Assembly: GCA_950097015.1 (NCBI GenBank)
Contig: CATNEN010000003.1
Span: 1,612,001 to 1,676,000, forward strand
DNA: 64,000 nucleotides
Direction of reading: 5' to 3'
Origin: Macrostomum hystrix
Lineage: Eukaryota; Platyhelminthes; Macrostomidae
Under the pieces are notes generated by a model, which was not told where the DNA came from, made no database searches, and saw only the letters and a list, made by a program, of their open reading frames with translations. This document shows positions 24,001-32,900 of this stretch, in pieces; position 1 is the stretch's first letter; every line of letters starts with the position of its first letter. Made by a program: the position numbers and the translations under genes.

Positions 24001-25703
24001 TCGTAAATCGAGTCTTACATTTTGAGCTTCTTCTAGGAATATGATTCTAGATTCCCGTTTCTAAGAATTTTAATTTGTCCTTGTTTCTAGAAAAGGGAAT
24101 TCGAGCTTCCTGTTTCTAGGAATGGGATTTCAAGCTTCCTTTTTTAGGAATTGGATTTTTAACTTCCTTTTTCTAGAAAAGGGATTTCGAGCTTCCTGTT
24201 TCTAGGAATGGGATTTCAAGCTTCCTTTTTCTAGGAATGTGATTTCAAGCTTCCAGTTTCTAGGAATGGAAGAATGGAATTTCAAGCTTCCAGTTTCTAG
24301 GAATGGGATTTCAAGCTTTCTTTTTCTAGGAATGGGATTTCTAGCTTCCTTTTTCTAGGAATGGGATTTCAAGCTTCCAGTTTCTAGGAATGGGATTTCA
24401 AGCTTCCCTTTTCTAGAAATGGGATTTCAAGCTTCCCTTTTCTAGGAATGGGATTTCGAGCTTCCTTTTTCTAGGAATGGGATTTCAAGCTTCCTTTTCT
24501 AGGAATGGGATTTCGAGCTTCCTTTTCTAGGAATGGGATTTCAAGCTTCCTTTTTCTAGGAAAGGGATTTCGAGCTTCCTTTTTCTAGGAATGGGATTTC
24601 AAGCTTCCTTTTTCTAGGGAAGGGATTTCGAGCTTCCTTTTTCTAGGAATGGGATTTCGAGCTTCCTTTTTCTAGGAAAGGGATTTCGAGCTTCCTTTTT
24701 CTAGGAATGGGATTTCAAGCTTCCTTTTTCTAGGGAAGGGATTTCGAGCTTCCTTTTCTAGAAAAGGGATTTCGAGCTTCCTTTTTTAGAAATGGGATTT
24801 CAAGCTTCCTTTTTCTAGGAAAGGGATTTCAAGCTTCCTTTTTCTAGGAAAGGGATTTCAAGCTTCCTTTTTTAGGACTTGGATTTCAAGCTTACTTTTT
24901 CTAGGAAAGGGATTTCAAGCTTCCTTTTTTAGGAATTGGATTTCAAGCTTCCTTTTTCTAGGAATGGGATTTAGAGCTTCCTGTTTCTAGGAATGGGATT
25001 TCAAGCTCTCTGTTTCTTGTATTTTTTCTTCTTAATTGTACATTTTCACGTTCAGTAACCATCATCTTCGTCTTGCTACTTACATTATTTTCAAGTAGTA
25101 TGAATTGCAATTCGCAGCATCCGATGTAATATTTTTTCAGTCTTTGATGATCTCCAGAGCCAGCAGCAGCTGACGGGCCTCATCGGTCCAGACGATGACG
25201 CCTTCTCAGACGTCGGCTCCACCGTCAGCCGTTCTTCGTCGGCCTCCTTGTCCTCGAATTCAACCGGCACTAGAAAGAGTCGACGAAAAGCCAGACGCAA
25301 ATTAGAGACCGCGTCAACCAAGCCGGGCCACCCGTTGGAGGAGCTCGGCCTCCTCAACAGTCTGGCCGACTGTCTGGCTCGCAGGTCGCGACGTCTGGCT
25401 CCGGCTCGCCAGCTCTGCGGTGCCCTCACAGGACTCGGCAGACACTCTGAAGCGGCCAGACTGCGTCAAGCCGTAGCCAAATCACTCAGCCGTCTGACCT
25501 GCGGCAGCGCCGGCGTCTGGCCGTCGACGATTAGCGACGAAAACGACGACGCTTCGTCGGCGTCGTCCACGACGATGCTTCGCACTGCGCAGGCGTTCGG
25601 CTGCGTGCTCTCCTGCATGTGCCGACCGGACAGTTTGCTGACCGAGTTGGAGACCGCCAAGGCAGCCTGGCAACGGCTGGACTGGGGCGGTGACGCTCTC
25701 TGA
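3048..25703 (+). CDS. ELP1: Elongator complex protein 1 (ELP1/IKAP), C-terminal half, 7 exons
   Basis: Elongator scaffold subunit; the complex makes the cm5-type modification of wobble uridine in tRNA, mainly in the cytoplasm. Exons: 3048-3206, 4672-5320, 15106-15325, 19588-19667, 21378-21443, 22504-22690, 25141-25703. Every junction has GT..AG and matching phase, giving about 641 residues and the natural stop. Family landmarks, recognised from knowledge of human ELP1, are RINLNLLVDHSP in the first exon, ALGTYDLELALLVAQ with RRDPKDYVGLL in the second, and the C-terminal RKSRRKARRKLE followed by HPLEELGLLNSL. That basic stretch matches the tRNA-binding/NLS-like region of ELP1. The helical TPR-like repeats lie between. 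The N-terminal WD40 half must lie upstream; I see no further exon in 1-3047. All introns except the one before exon 5 and the one after exon 1 are dominated by tandem arrays. ATTAAA at about 25927 could be the poly(A) signal. Confidence 0.93.
3777..4520. repeat. 21-bp minisatellite, about 33 copies
   Basis: Core TGCAATCTGATTGTA followed by AACAGC, AAAAGC or GAAAGT. The left part favours AACAGC and the right part GAAAGT. It degrades after 4390 and ends about 150 bases before the ELP1 acceptor at 4672. Multiples of three without stops create long artefact frames on both strands. Confidence 0.95.
4672..5320 (+). CDS. ELP1: ELP1 exon: central TPR-like region
   Basis: This is the longest conserved ELP1 block in the window. 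It opens after TTTCATTGTCAG, completes a split Asp codon from the previous exon, and ends at GTGAGC in phase 0. The open frame runs 80 bases further upstream (from 4592), but that stretch lacks family similarity, so I place the start at the splice acceptor. The segment before ALGTYDLELALL is poorly conserved and relatively rich in Asn and Lys. Confidence 0.9.
5345..5625. repeat. CCTGT pentamer repeat, impure
   Basis: TCCTG runs interrupted by TCATG, TTATC and TCCGT. It begins about 20 bases after the ELP1 donor at 5321. Confidence 0.9.
6510..7660. repeat. 21-bp minisatellite with 378-bp higher-order period
   Basis: Unit CTAGCTATGACGCGTTGCAA plus T. A marker unit containing GTAAGTATAACG recurs at 6697, 7075 and 7453, exactly 378 bp (18 units) apart, so blocks of 18 units were duplicated. 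Confidence 0.95.
7680..9035. other. AT-rich intronic DNA between a minisatellite and the GPCR 3' end
   Basis: Nothing recognised apart from the likely GPCR poly(A) signal at 8970-8975. Short frames at 8390-8846 are low-complexity and not supported. Confidence 0.5.
9036..10472 (-). CDS. Divergent class A (rhodopsin-like) GPCR, intronless, nested antisense in an ELP1 intron
   Basis: One 478-residue open frame with seven hydrophobic segments (about residues 10-32, 40-66, 84-108, 124-146, 221-246, 295-321, 337-364). Class A marks include N in TM1 (GLLVNCATL), Cys74 before TM3 with Cys156 in loop 2 as a likely disulphide, Trp131 in TM4 and a TM7 LNP. Two switch motifs are altered: DRY reads DLY at 103-105, and NPxxY reads NPVVM at 359-363. 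Loop 2 is long, with a sequon at Asn175 and a Pro-rich run near 198-210. Intracellular loop 3 is basic, Cys- and Ser-rich; the tail is Gln/Asn-rich. The N-terminus before TM1 is about 8 residues, with no signal peptide. The ligand is unknown. An AATAAA on this strand (8970-8975) lies about 60 bases past the stop. A single exon inside a large intron suggests retroposition or a lineage-expanded orphan receptor. Confidence 0.85.
   Translation of the reverse strand: MSKALLVNDIVTLTAAALGLLVNCATLIALLLNRRHLTTKAYLVLSLTLGGIVTVAGSVLQTMYIVQAVSGIDCLSKAQVLMRDVKYIGLILTLLGLNALCIDLYVAVMHSIRYRVVCSKKRVRMLICVKWLVGIILGCASSISHLIVGAQKRTRCDNAAINIQGQVFNIRVANNETRTAEKNVIRMSSDLLAYQLPALPSAPPRQPPPPLKSVDFLMNRFYISECILVAVLAASVLFITVSLARIYRKLKRRVRRNGMLACGEHASACGTSSGGSGGIRRHCSISNTRAKRRGASTILVMFVCFNATVLPYIIGEFYSIIVTNREQSRSSSNTQDDLQFILYSLPYLYALAASFTVLNPVVMSLRMREVQAGYVIMCQRLCHQNSQQHQQRNNRRHNLQLSVTDGICESMADNNDSILPDRQVQALQQKRCQSRRDLENQQHHSRNSISNSYGMVSFSVAGNDATSCSAHEVCDTEA
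10473..14540. other. Long unique intronic stretch, GPCR 5' flank
   Basis: This is the longest repeat-poor part of the ELP1 introns. It should contain the GPCR promoter on its left side. Open frames of 70-98 codons (11414-11940, 12811-13023, 13357-13712) show no recognisable motif. A short TA run lies near 12490. Confidence 0.45.
14541..15040. repeat. Two adjoining 20-bp minisatellites
   Basis: The first part (to about 14880) is CGATCTGAAGCTACCCTACC; the second is CAACCCCAACCTACCCTACC. They share CTACCCTACCC, so one probably arose from the other. They end about 65 bases before the ELP1 acceptor at 15106. Confidence 0.95.
15535..16022. repeat. 21-bp minisatellite with TTTCAG|GTTT in each unit
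   Basis: Unit GGGATTTCAGGTTTATTCTT plus A, about 23 copies. Each unit juxtaposes an acceptor-like TTTCAG and a donor-like GTTTAT. Confidence 0.95.
16171..19537. repeat. 20-bp minisatellite, about 168 copies, with AG|GTGAGT words
   Basis: Units AGGTGAGTAGGGTGCGTTAT and AGATGAGTAGGGTGTGGTAT often alternate, making a 40-bp dimer. An irregular block (AGGATGGG, then GGTTGAGTAGGG) recurs at an offset of 1018 bp (16191/17209 and 16281/17299), which indicates a large internal duplication. The array ends about 50 bases before the ELP1 acceptor at 19588. Confidence 0.97.
19668..20205. other. Unique ELP1 intron sequence
   Basis: AT-rich, nothing recognised. It separates the donor at 19668 from the 23-bp array. 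Confidence 0.5.
20215..20958. repeat. 23-bp minisatellite, about 32 copies
   Basis: Unit CCCTTCACCTCCCCCTCTGT plus CAG. Strongly pyrimidine-biased on the + (ELP1 sense) strand, with CAG ends, so it mimics polypyrimidine tract plus acceptor. Confidence 0.95.
21560..22145. repeat. CCCAGATCCCA-type minisatellite
   Basis: Alternating CCAAATCCCAGATCCCA and TATCTCAGATC segments of about 13-14 bp, with rarer TATGCCAAATCTCTGAT units. Similar degenerate words continue to about 22490, just before the acceptor at 22504. Confidence 0.9.
22787..23402 (+). mobile_element. GC-rich tRNA-derived SINE with 13-bp target-site duplication
   Basis: The 590-bp body (22800-23389) starts with a tRNA-like head: an A-box-like word (GTGGATCAGCGGC) and a B-box-like word (AGTTCGATTCT). 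It ends in an ATAG-type tail and is flanked by direct repeats GAGGGCAAGTGGC at 22787-22799 and 23390-23402. It is much richer in GC than the ELP1 intron around it. It has inserted into the head of another SINE copy. Confidence 0.7.
23390..23592 (+). mobile_element. SINE copy interrupted by the younger SINE
   Basis: Contains a tRNA-like start (AAGTGGCAGAG), then GGGCCAACCTGCAAGGCACA, a GATGAGAAAGTC word, GATGTACACACCTGTGTG and CAGGAGTCAGCGAAT with GGCAGAATTGCCTCC. The same words in the same order occur reversed at 63.4-63.7 kb, which defines a family. Confidence 0.65.
24050..25015. repeat. 30-bp minisatellite, about 32 copies
   Basis: Unit TTTCTAGGAATGGGATTTCA followed by AGCTTCCTTT. A/G changes (AAGGG/ATGGG, CGAGC/CAAGC) are mixed along the array. 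It fills the last third of the intron before the final ELP1 exon. Confidence 0.95.
25141..25703 (+). CDS. ELP1: ELP1 terminal exon with basic tRNA-binding-like segment
   Basis: Follows ATTTTTTCAG. It encodes an acidic/Ser-rich linker (PDDDAFSDVGSTVSRSSS), the basic block RKSRRKARRKLE, then a helical end LEELGLLNSLADCLA and the stop TGA at 25701-25703. The order acidic-Ser, basic, LEEL helix is the same as in human ELP1. The exon is GC-rich compared with the surrounding introns. Confidence 0.92.
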
Positions 25704-25999
25704 TTGGTTGTCTTGCTAGCTGATCCGATATGTGTCGAAAACTGTCATTTGAATCGGTTTCCTTTTTACATTTTTTGCAAACTGACTCGTCGTTTAAGAC
25801 CTTCGTGTTCTGTGCTGTTAATCATTTTTATGTATTTAATAATAATGCACTGCTTGAATACAGGTTTCATTGTTGCTAGTCATGAGCAGAACTGTGACTA
25901 GTGTAATCTTTTGGTTATGGCTTTGGATTAAAACAAAGGGTCGTGTTTGAAAAGCTTTTCTTTATTTTCATGTTCTTTCAGCAGGCCTTACATGTTATA

Positions 26000-27505
26000 C
26001 GAAGTACACACAGTTCGATTATTTCAGAAACATGTTAGACACAACTTGCTCGTTTCTTTCAGAAACATATTAGACAGAACCTGTTTAATTCTCTCAGAAA
26101 CATGTTTGACACAGCCTGTTCGAACCTGCCGGAAGCGTGTTAGACACAACTTGTTTGATTATTTCAGAAACATGTTAGACACAACTTGTTCGATTCTTTC
26201 AGAGACATGTTAGACACAGCCAGTCCGAGTCTCTCAGAAACATGTTAGACAAAGCCAGTTCGAGTCTCTCAAAAACATGTTACACATAGCCTGTTCGAGA
26301 CTTTCAGAAACATGTTTGTCACAACTTGTTAGATTTTTTCAGAAACATGTTAGACAGCCTGTTCGAATCTCTCAGAAACATGTTAGTCAGCCTGTTCGAG
26401 TCTTTCAGAAACATGTTCGACACAACTTGTTCGATTTTTTTCAGAAACATGTTAGACAACGTGATCGAATCTCTCAGAAACATGTTAGGCACAGCCTGTT
26501 CGAGTCTCTCAGAAACATGTTACACACAGCCTGTTCGATTTTTTCAGAAACATGTTAGACTCAACTTGCTCGTTTCTTTCAGAAACATGTTAGACAGAAC
26601 CTGTTTGAATCTTTCAGAAACATGTTAGACACAACTTGTTCGATTATTTCAGAAACATGCTAGACACAACTTGTTCGATTCTTTCAGAAACATGTTAGAC
26701 ACAGCCTGTTCGAGTCTCTCAGAAACATGTTAGACACAGCCTGTTCGAATCTGCCAGAAACATGTTAGACACAACTTGGTCGATTATTTCAGAAACATGT
26801 TCGACACAACTTGTTCGATTATTTCAGAAACATGTTAGACACAACTTGTTCGATTATTTCAGAAACATGTTAGACTCAACTTGCTCGTTTCTTTCAGAAA
26901 CATGTTAGACAGAACCTGTTTGAAGCTCTTAGAAACGTGTTAGACACAGCCTGTTCGAATCGGCCCGAAACATGTTAGACACAACTTGTTCGATTATTTC
27001 AGAAACATGTTAGACACAACTTGTTCGATTATTTCAGAAACATGTTAGACACAACTTGTTCGATTATTTCAGAAACATGTTAGACACAACTTGTTCGATT
27101 CTTTCAGAAACATGTTAGACAAACTTGTTCGATTATTTCAGAAACATGTTAGACACAAATTTTTCGATTATTTCAGAAACATGTTAGCCACAGCCTGTTC
27201 GAGTCTCTCAGAAACATGTTAGACACAGCCTGTTCGAATCTGCCAGAAACATGTTAGACACAACTTGTTCGATTATTTCAGAAACATGTTAGACACAACT
27301 TGCTCCATTCTCTCAGAAACATGTTAGACACAACTTGTTTGATTATTTCAGAAACATGTTAGACACAACGTGATCGAATCTCTCAGAAACATGTTAGACA
27401 CAGCCTGTTCGAATCTCTCAGAGACATGTTAGACACAGCCTGTTCGAATCTCTCAGAGACATGTTAGACACAGCCTGTTCGAATCTCTCAGAGACATGTT
27501 AGATA
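26000..27505. repeat. About 34-bp minisatellite, about 44 copies, downstream of ELP1
   Basis: Unit CAGAAACATGTTAGACACAA followed by CTTGTTCGATTATTT, or the second form CAGCCTGTTCGAGTCTCT. Each unit has the palindrome AACATGTT and a TTTCAG or TCTCAG word. Confidence 0.95.
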
Positions 27506-28490
27506 CGTCATGTAAAATTGTAAAAAAGACAAACACAATAGACAACGGACTAGTTTAAAATGGTTTAAAATAGCAACCACTTGGTAGTATTTGCCAGCCA
27601 AAAAGCTATTTAGCCCCATAGCTATTTAAGGCCAGCGAATAAAAATTAATGTACGAGTGTAATTAGTCAAAGAAAAATATCCATTTACCCGACAATTTTC
27701 ACTTTATCGACAATCAATGTTAACCCGCTAATAACAGGTAATTAGTAAAACGACAACGCATTTTGTTGTGTGTTTATGGGGATAAATTGATTACCATAGA
27801 GTAAACAGGTAGCAGAGAAAAAACACAACAAAACTTGCGGCAGTGAATTACATTTTCAAGGGCAATTTGCAGCCAGACAGACTACTGCTAGTAACAAGCA
27901 GAGAATGATTTTGTGCTGTTTCGCCTGTCTCTGGTTAAAGCAAAAAGAACAACTACAAATTAAAAAATGTGAATTTTCAAGTACAAATTAGTCAAATTGA
28001 AGGATAAGGTGTAATTATAACGCTGGCAATGCAATTATTTGTGGTCTCCTAACACTTTTCTTTTCCTTTTTATTAAAAAAACGCTTTAGATAAAAAAGAA
28101 GATAATTATGAACAATGAATAAATGAATTTATATGAATAAACAGAAGGTAGCATGCGAAACATAGGTAATTTAATAATGGAATTAGCGCGATCGGTTAGA
28201 TCTTCATTTTCCACCTTTTAAATTTAAATTTAACTTTAACAAAACTAATAGCTTGCTTGATGGTAACCAAAGATAGGAATAAAATAATTACACACAAATA
28301 ATAAACTGAACACTGAATATAATTTTGCTACTTTTCAGATAACATCAAGGGAAAATGAGGATAGGAAAGCAAGCAAATGATGTTATACTACTTACTTAGT
28401 GCAAATATAATAATTAGTACTAAATTACTTTTATGCTTACAAAGAAATGATTGAAACCTTTAACCTTTTGAAAATATTGTCGGTTTTAAG
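27506..28490. other. AT-rich intergenic spacer between two arrays
   Basis: No gene, transposon ends or RNA recognised. Confidence 0.5.
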
Positions 28491-28496
28491 GGAACA

Positions 28497-29392
28497 GAAT
28501 AATCCTCTGAGGGGTAGAAGGGCAGAATAATCCTCTGAGGGGTAGAACAATCCTGAGAGTAGAATAACCCACTGAGGGGTAGAATAGTCCTCTGAGGGGT
28601 AGAATAATCATCTGAGGGGTAGAATAATCCTCTGAGGGGTAGAATAATCCACTGAAGGGGTAGAATAATCCACTGAAGGGGTAGAATAATCCACTGAGAG
28701 GTAGAATAATCCACTGAAGGGGTAGAATAATCCACTGAGAGGTAGAATAATCCACTGAAGGGGTATAATAATCCACTGAGGGGTAGAATAATCCACTGAG
28801 GGGTAGAATAACCTACTAAAGGGGTAGAATAATCCACCGAGGGGTAGAATAATCCACTCAGGGGTAGAATAACCCACTTAGGGGTAGAATAATCCACCGA
28901 GAGGTAGAATAATCCTCTGAGGGGTAGAATAATCCACTGAAGGGGTAGAATAATCCACTGAGAGGTAGAATAATCCACTGAAGGGGTAGAATAATCCACT
29001 GAGAGGTAGAATAATCCACTGAGGGGTAGAATAATCCACTGAGGGGTAGAATAATCCACTGAGGGGTAGAATAATCCACTGAGGGGTAGAATAATCCACT
29101 GAGAGGTAGAATAATCCACTGAGGGGTAGAATAATCCACTCAGGGGTAGAATAATCTACTGAGGGGTAGAATAATCCACTGAGAGGTAGAATAATCCACT
29201 GAAGGGTAGAATAATAATCCACTGAGGGGTAGAATAATCCACTGAGGGGTAGAATAATCATCTGAGGGGTAGAACAATCCACTGAGGGGTAGAATAATCC
29301 ACTGAGGGGTAGAATAACCCACTGAGGGGTAGAATAATCCACTGAGGGGTAGAATAACCTACTGAAGGGGTAGAATAATCCACTGAGGGGTG
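28497..29392. repeat. 20-bp minisatellite, about 44 copies, G-rich on the + strand
   Basis: Unit GGGGTAGAATAATCCACTGA. Regularly spaced GGGG blocks could form G-quadruplexes. It lies between the ELP1 and ubiquilin 3' ends. Confidence 0.95.
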
Positions 29393-29666
29393 CAAAGGCT
29401 AAATCGAGGAATGGAGGAATGTGTCGGCATGATCAATCCTAAAATGAAATAATTTTATTATTTTGTTTAACTTATACGTAACAAAAAAACGAAGCAAAAC
29501 AATCGTTATTATTTAGAATTGAATAAAAAATAAACGATACCTCAGTGACGACAGAAGAAAGTAACTCCCTAAAATAGACTCCCTCGACAAGAAACAATTA
29601 CTAGAAATTCACCAGAGACAAGATAGAGTGAGTTCAATTATCCAGTAGAGCAATGCTCAAGCTGGC

Positions 29667-29978
29667 TCATAGACCGCCGGATTGCAATAGTCGATCAATG
29701 GCAGCGTTGACGTCGCCGAAGGTGGCTTGAATAGCGCGTAGATTAGCTTCGCGATTTAAGAATCCCATATTAGCCAGCTGCTCTAGTTGGGAAGCGTACC
29801 GCTGCTCAGGAGGCAGCTGCTGCTGCTGCTGCTGAACGGATCCCGGCTCGCCTAGGCCCGCGCCCTGATTAGCCATCATGCCTAGCATCGACTGCATTAG
29901 TGAGGCCATATCAGTCTGATGCTGCTGCTGTGGCTGGCCAGATGATTGGCTGACGGGTGTGCCAGAAGAACCGGCGGA
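29667..29978 (-). CDS. UBQLN: Ubiquilin terminal exon with UBA domain
   Basis: Begins after TTTGCCCAG on the minus strand. A Ser/Gln-rich linker and a short poly-Gln run precede the UBA domain. MGF and the final helix ([12 protein letters not shown]) form the ubiquitin-binding three-helix bundle. Stop is TAG. Confidence 0.93.
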   Translation of the reverse strand, partial: SAGSSGTPVSQSSGQPQQQHQTDMASLMQSMLGMMANQGAGLGEPGSVQQQQQQLPPEQRYASQLEQLANMGFLNREANLRAIQATFGDVNAAIDRLLQSGGL

Positions 29979-32900
29979 CTGGGCAAAGAGTTGTAAATCA
30001 GTTAGGGTTCTTTGAATTATGTGCTGTAATAAGGATTAACTATTGTGGGGAGAATAGGGTAGAAGGGGAAGATTTAGGGAGACAAAGAACTGGCTAAAAG
30101 GGGAATAATTAGCTAGAAGGGGAAGAACTGGCTAGAAGGGGAAGAACTGGCTAGAATGGGAAGAATTAGCTTGAAGGGGAAGAACTGGCTAAAAGGGGAA
30201 GAATTAGCTTGAAGGGGAATAACTGGCTAAAAGGGGAAGAATTAGCTAAAAGGGGAAGAATTAGCTAAAAGGGGAAGAATTAGCTAAAAGGGGAAGAATT
30301 AGCTTGAAGGGGGGAGAATTAGCTAGAAGGGGAAGAATTAGCTAGAAGGGGAAGAATTAGCTAGAAGGGGGGAGAATTAGCTAGAAGGGGAAGAATTAGC
30401 TTGAAGGGGAAGAATTAGCTTGAAGGGGAAGAATTAGATAGAAGGGGAAGAATTAGCTTGAAGGGGAAGAATTAGCTTGAAGGGGAAGATTTAGCTAGAA
30501 GGGGAAGAATTAGCTAGAAGGGGAAGAATTAGCTTGAAGGGGAAGAATTAGCTTGAAGGGGAAGAATTAGCTAGAAGGGGAAGAATTAGCTAGAAGGGGA
30601 AGAATTAGCTAGAAGGGGAAGAATTAGCTTGAAGGGGAAGAATTAGCTAGAAGGGGAAGAATTAGCTAGAAGGGGAAGAATTAGCTAGAAGGGGAAGAAT
30701 TGAGGAACTATGGTAGAGGGAAAGAACTAGTGGACGGTGAAGGAATTGGGAGAATGAGGTAAAGGGGAAAACTGGATTCATAATATCGAGTAGTCAATGC
30801 CTGTGCCTTTTTATCTGCTGGGCGATTTGAGTCGCGCCAAAAAAGACAGTAAAGCACAATTAAGAAATGTGCCCCGTGAAACAATTGTGGGACACTGTTG
30901 AAGTCTTGAAAAAAAGGCACTTACCGGCACAGCTCCGCCAGGCACAAGGCCGGGACCAGTTGGTAGAAATCCCGGAGCCTCCTGTTGAAGCACTCGCATG
31001 CTCTCCTGAATCTGCATGATGGCCTGCAGAGCTCTCGGATTGCTCAGGGCAGCCTGAGCCTGCGGATTGCTCATCTGGGCCATCATCTGGGGCAGCATAC
31101 TGCGCATCTGGGCCTGAAGCTCCGGATTGCCGGCAACCAGTGGCGAGTTCACCAGCATGGACTCGGCTAGTTGGGGATTCGAGGCCAGAGCCTGCGATGA
31201 CGAAGCGAATGGCGGATTGGAAGATAGAGATTGGGCGACTAGGATTAGCGAGGGAGAGTAAAATTGGAGTGAGAAAGACTGGGATAAGGACAAACAGAGA
31301 GTGGGAAATCTGTAGAATCACGCAAAGTTGTTGAGGTGAAGTGGTAAATTTAGATTGGTAGGTAGAGTGATATTGGTATATGATTAGAACAGTAGAGCGG
31401 TATAGGGAGAGTGGCAGAGGGAGATTGGTAGAGGGAGAGTGGCAGAGGGAGATTGGTAGCGGGAGAGTGGTAGAGGGAGAGTGGTAGAGGGAGAGTGGTA
31501 GGGCGAGAGTAGTAGAGGGAGAGTGGTAAAGTGAGAGTGGTACAGGAAGAGTGGTTGAGTGAGAGTGGTAGAGTGAGAGTGGTAGAGGGAGAGTGGTAGG
31601 AGGAGAGTGGTAGAGTGAGAGTGGTAGAGGGAGAGTGGTAGGAGGAGAGTGGTAGAGTGAGAGTGGAACAGGAAGAGTGGTTGAGTGAGAGTGGTAGAGT
31701 GAGAGTAGTAGAGTGAGAGTGGTAGAGGGAGAGTGATAGAGGGAGAGTAGTAGAGTGATAGTGGTAGAGGGAGAGTAGTAGAGTGAGAGTGGTAGAGGGA
31801 GATTGGAAAAATGAGAGTGGTAGAGTAAGAGTGGTAGAGTGAGAGTAGTAGAGTGAGAGTGGTAGAGGGAGAGTGGTAGAGTGAGAGTGGTAGAGGGAGA
31901 GTAGTAGAGTGAGAGTGGTAGAGGGAGAGTGATAGAGTGAGAGTGGTAGAGGGAGAGTAGTAGAGTAAGAGTGGTAGAGGGAGATTGGAAAAATGAGAGT
32001 GGTAGAGTAAGAGTGGTAGAGGGAGAGTGGTAGAGTAAGAGTGGCAGGGGGGAGAGTGGTGGTGGAAGAGTGGAAAAGCGAGAGTGGTAGAGGAGTATGT
32101 GAGAGGTAGAGTGGCACTTGCACAGTCTCGAGTGCATTACCAAACACCTAAACCATTGAACCTGTAGTTTGATTCAGCTACTCGGCTAAGCAAAATATCG
32201 CAGGCTCAGTGACAAGAATGTGTGGGTGTGCAATGATGTTAGAAAGTAAATCAACAGCACGCGATCACAAACCTGCATCATAGACTGCATATAGGGCGCC
32301 TGCATAGCCTGTGACAGCATAGCCGGATTCGATTGAAGCAGCTGCTCCTGTAGGCTGCGAATACCTGGCTGAGTGGCTCCGCCAGCAGCCGGCCCACCCA
32401 GATGCTGCTGTCCAGCTGGAGCTGCGGCAGCCCACGGATTCGGCAGAGGCTGATTATTCTCCGTACCCTGCTGATCAGTGCCAGTTGGTCTAGCGCCGCC
32501 GGCTAGGCTAGCGAACGGATTCCTTGACATCGACTCCTCCGTGGCGCTGAGCATCGGCTCCTGAATGTCGCGATACATTCGCTGGAGATGGCCGAAACCG
32601 CCCGGGACACTCTCCAGATTGCTCAGGGCGCGATCGTAATTGCGCGACATCTCCTCCATGGCAGCTGGGCTGCGGGCCAACTCCATGGTCTGGCGAAGGA
32701 TCTGGAGCAGATAGGACACGGATGGTTAAACAGTAGAAATACCAATGGCGGGAGTGGAATGAATCACGGGATTGTAGTTCCTAATCACAATAATACATCG
32801 TTATGATTATAAACAAATTTATTTCAAAGTTGCTTTAATTGATAAGTACTGCTAAGGGGGGCATTGTCATCTAAGGGAAAGGCATTGTCATCTGCTAAGG

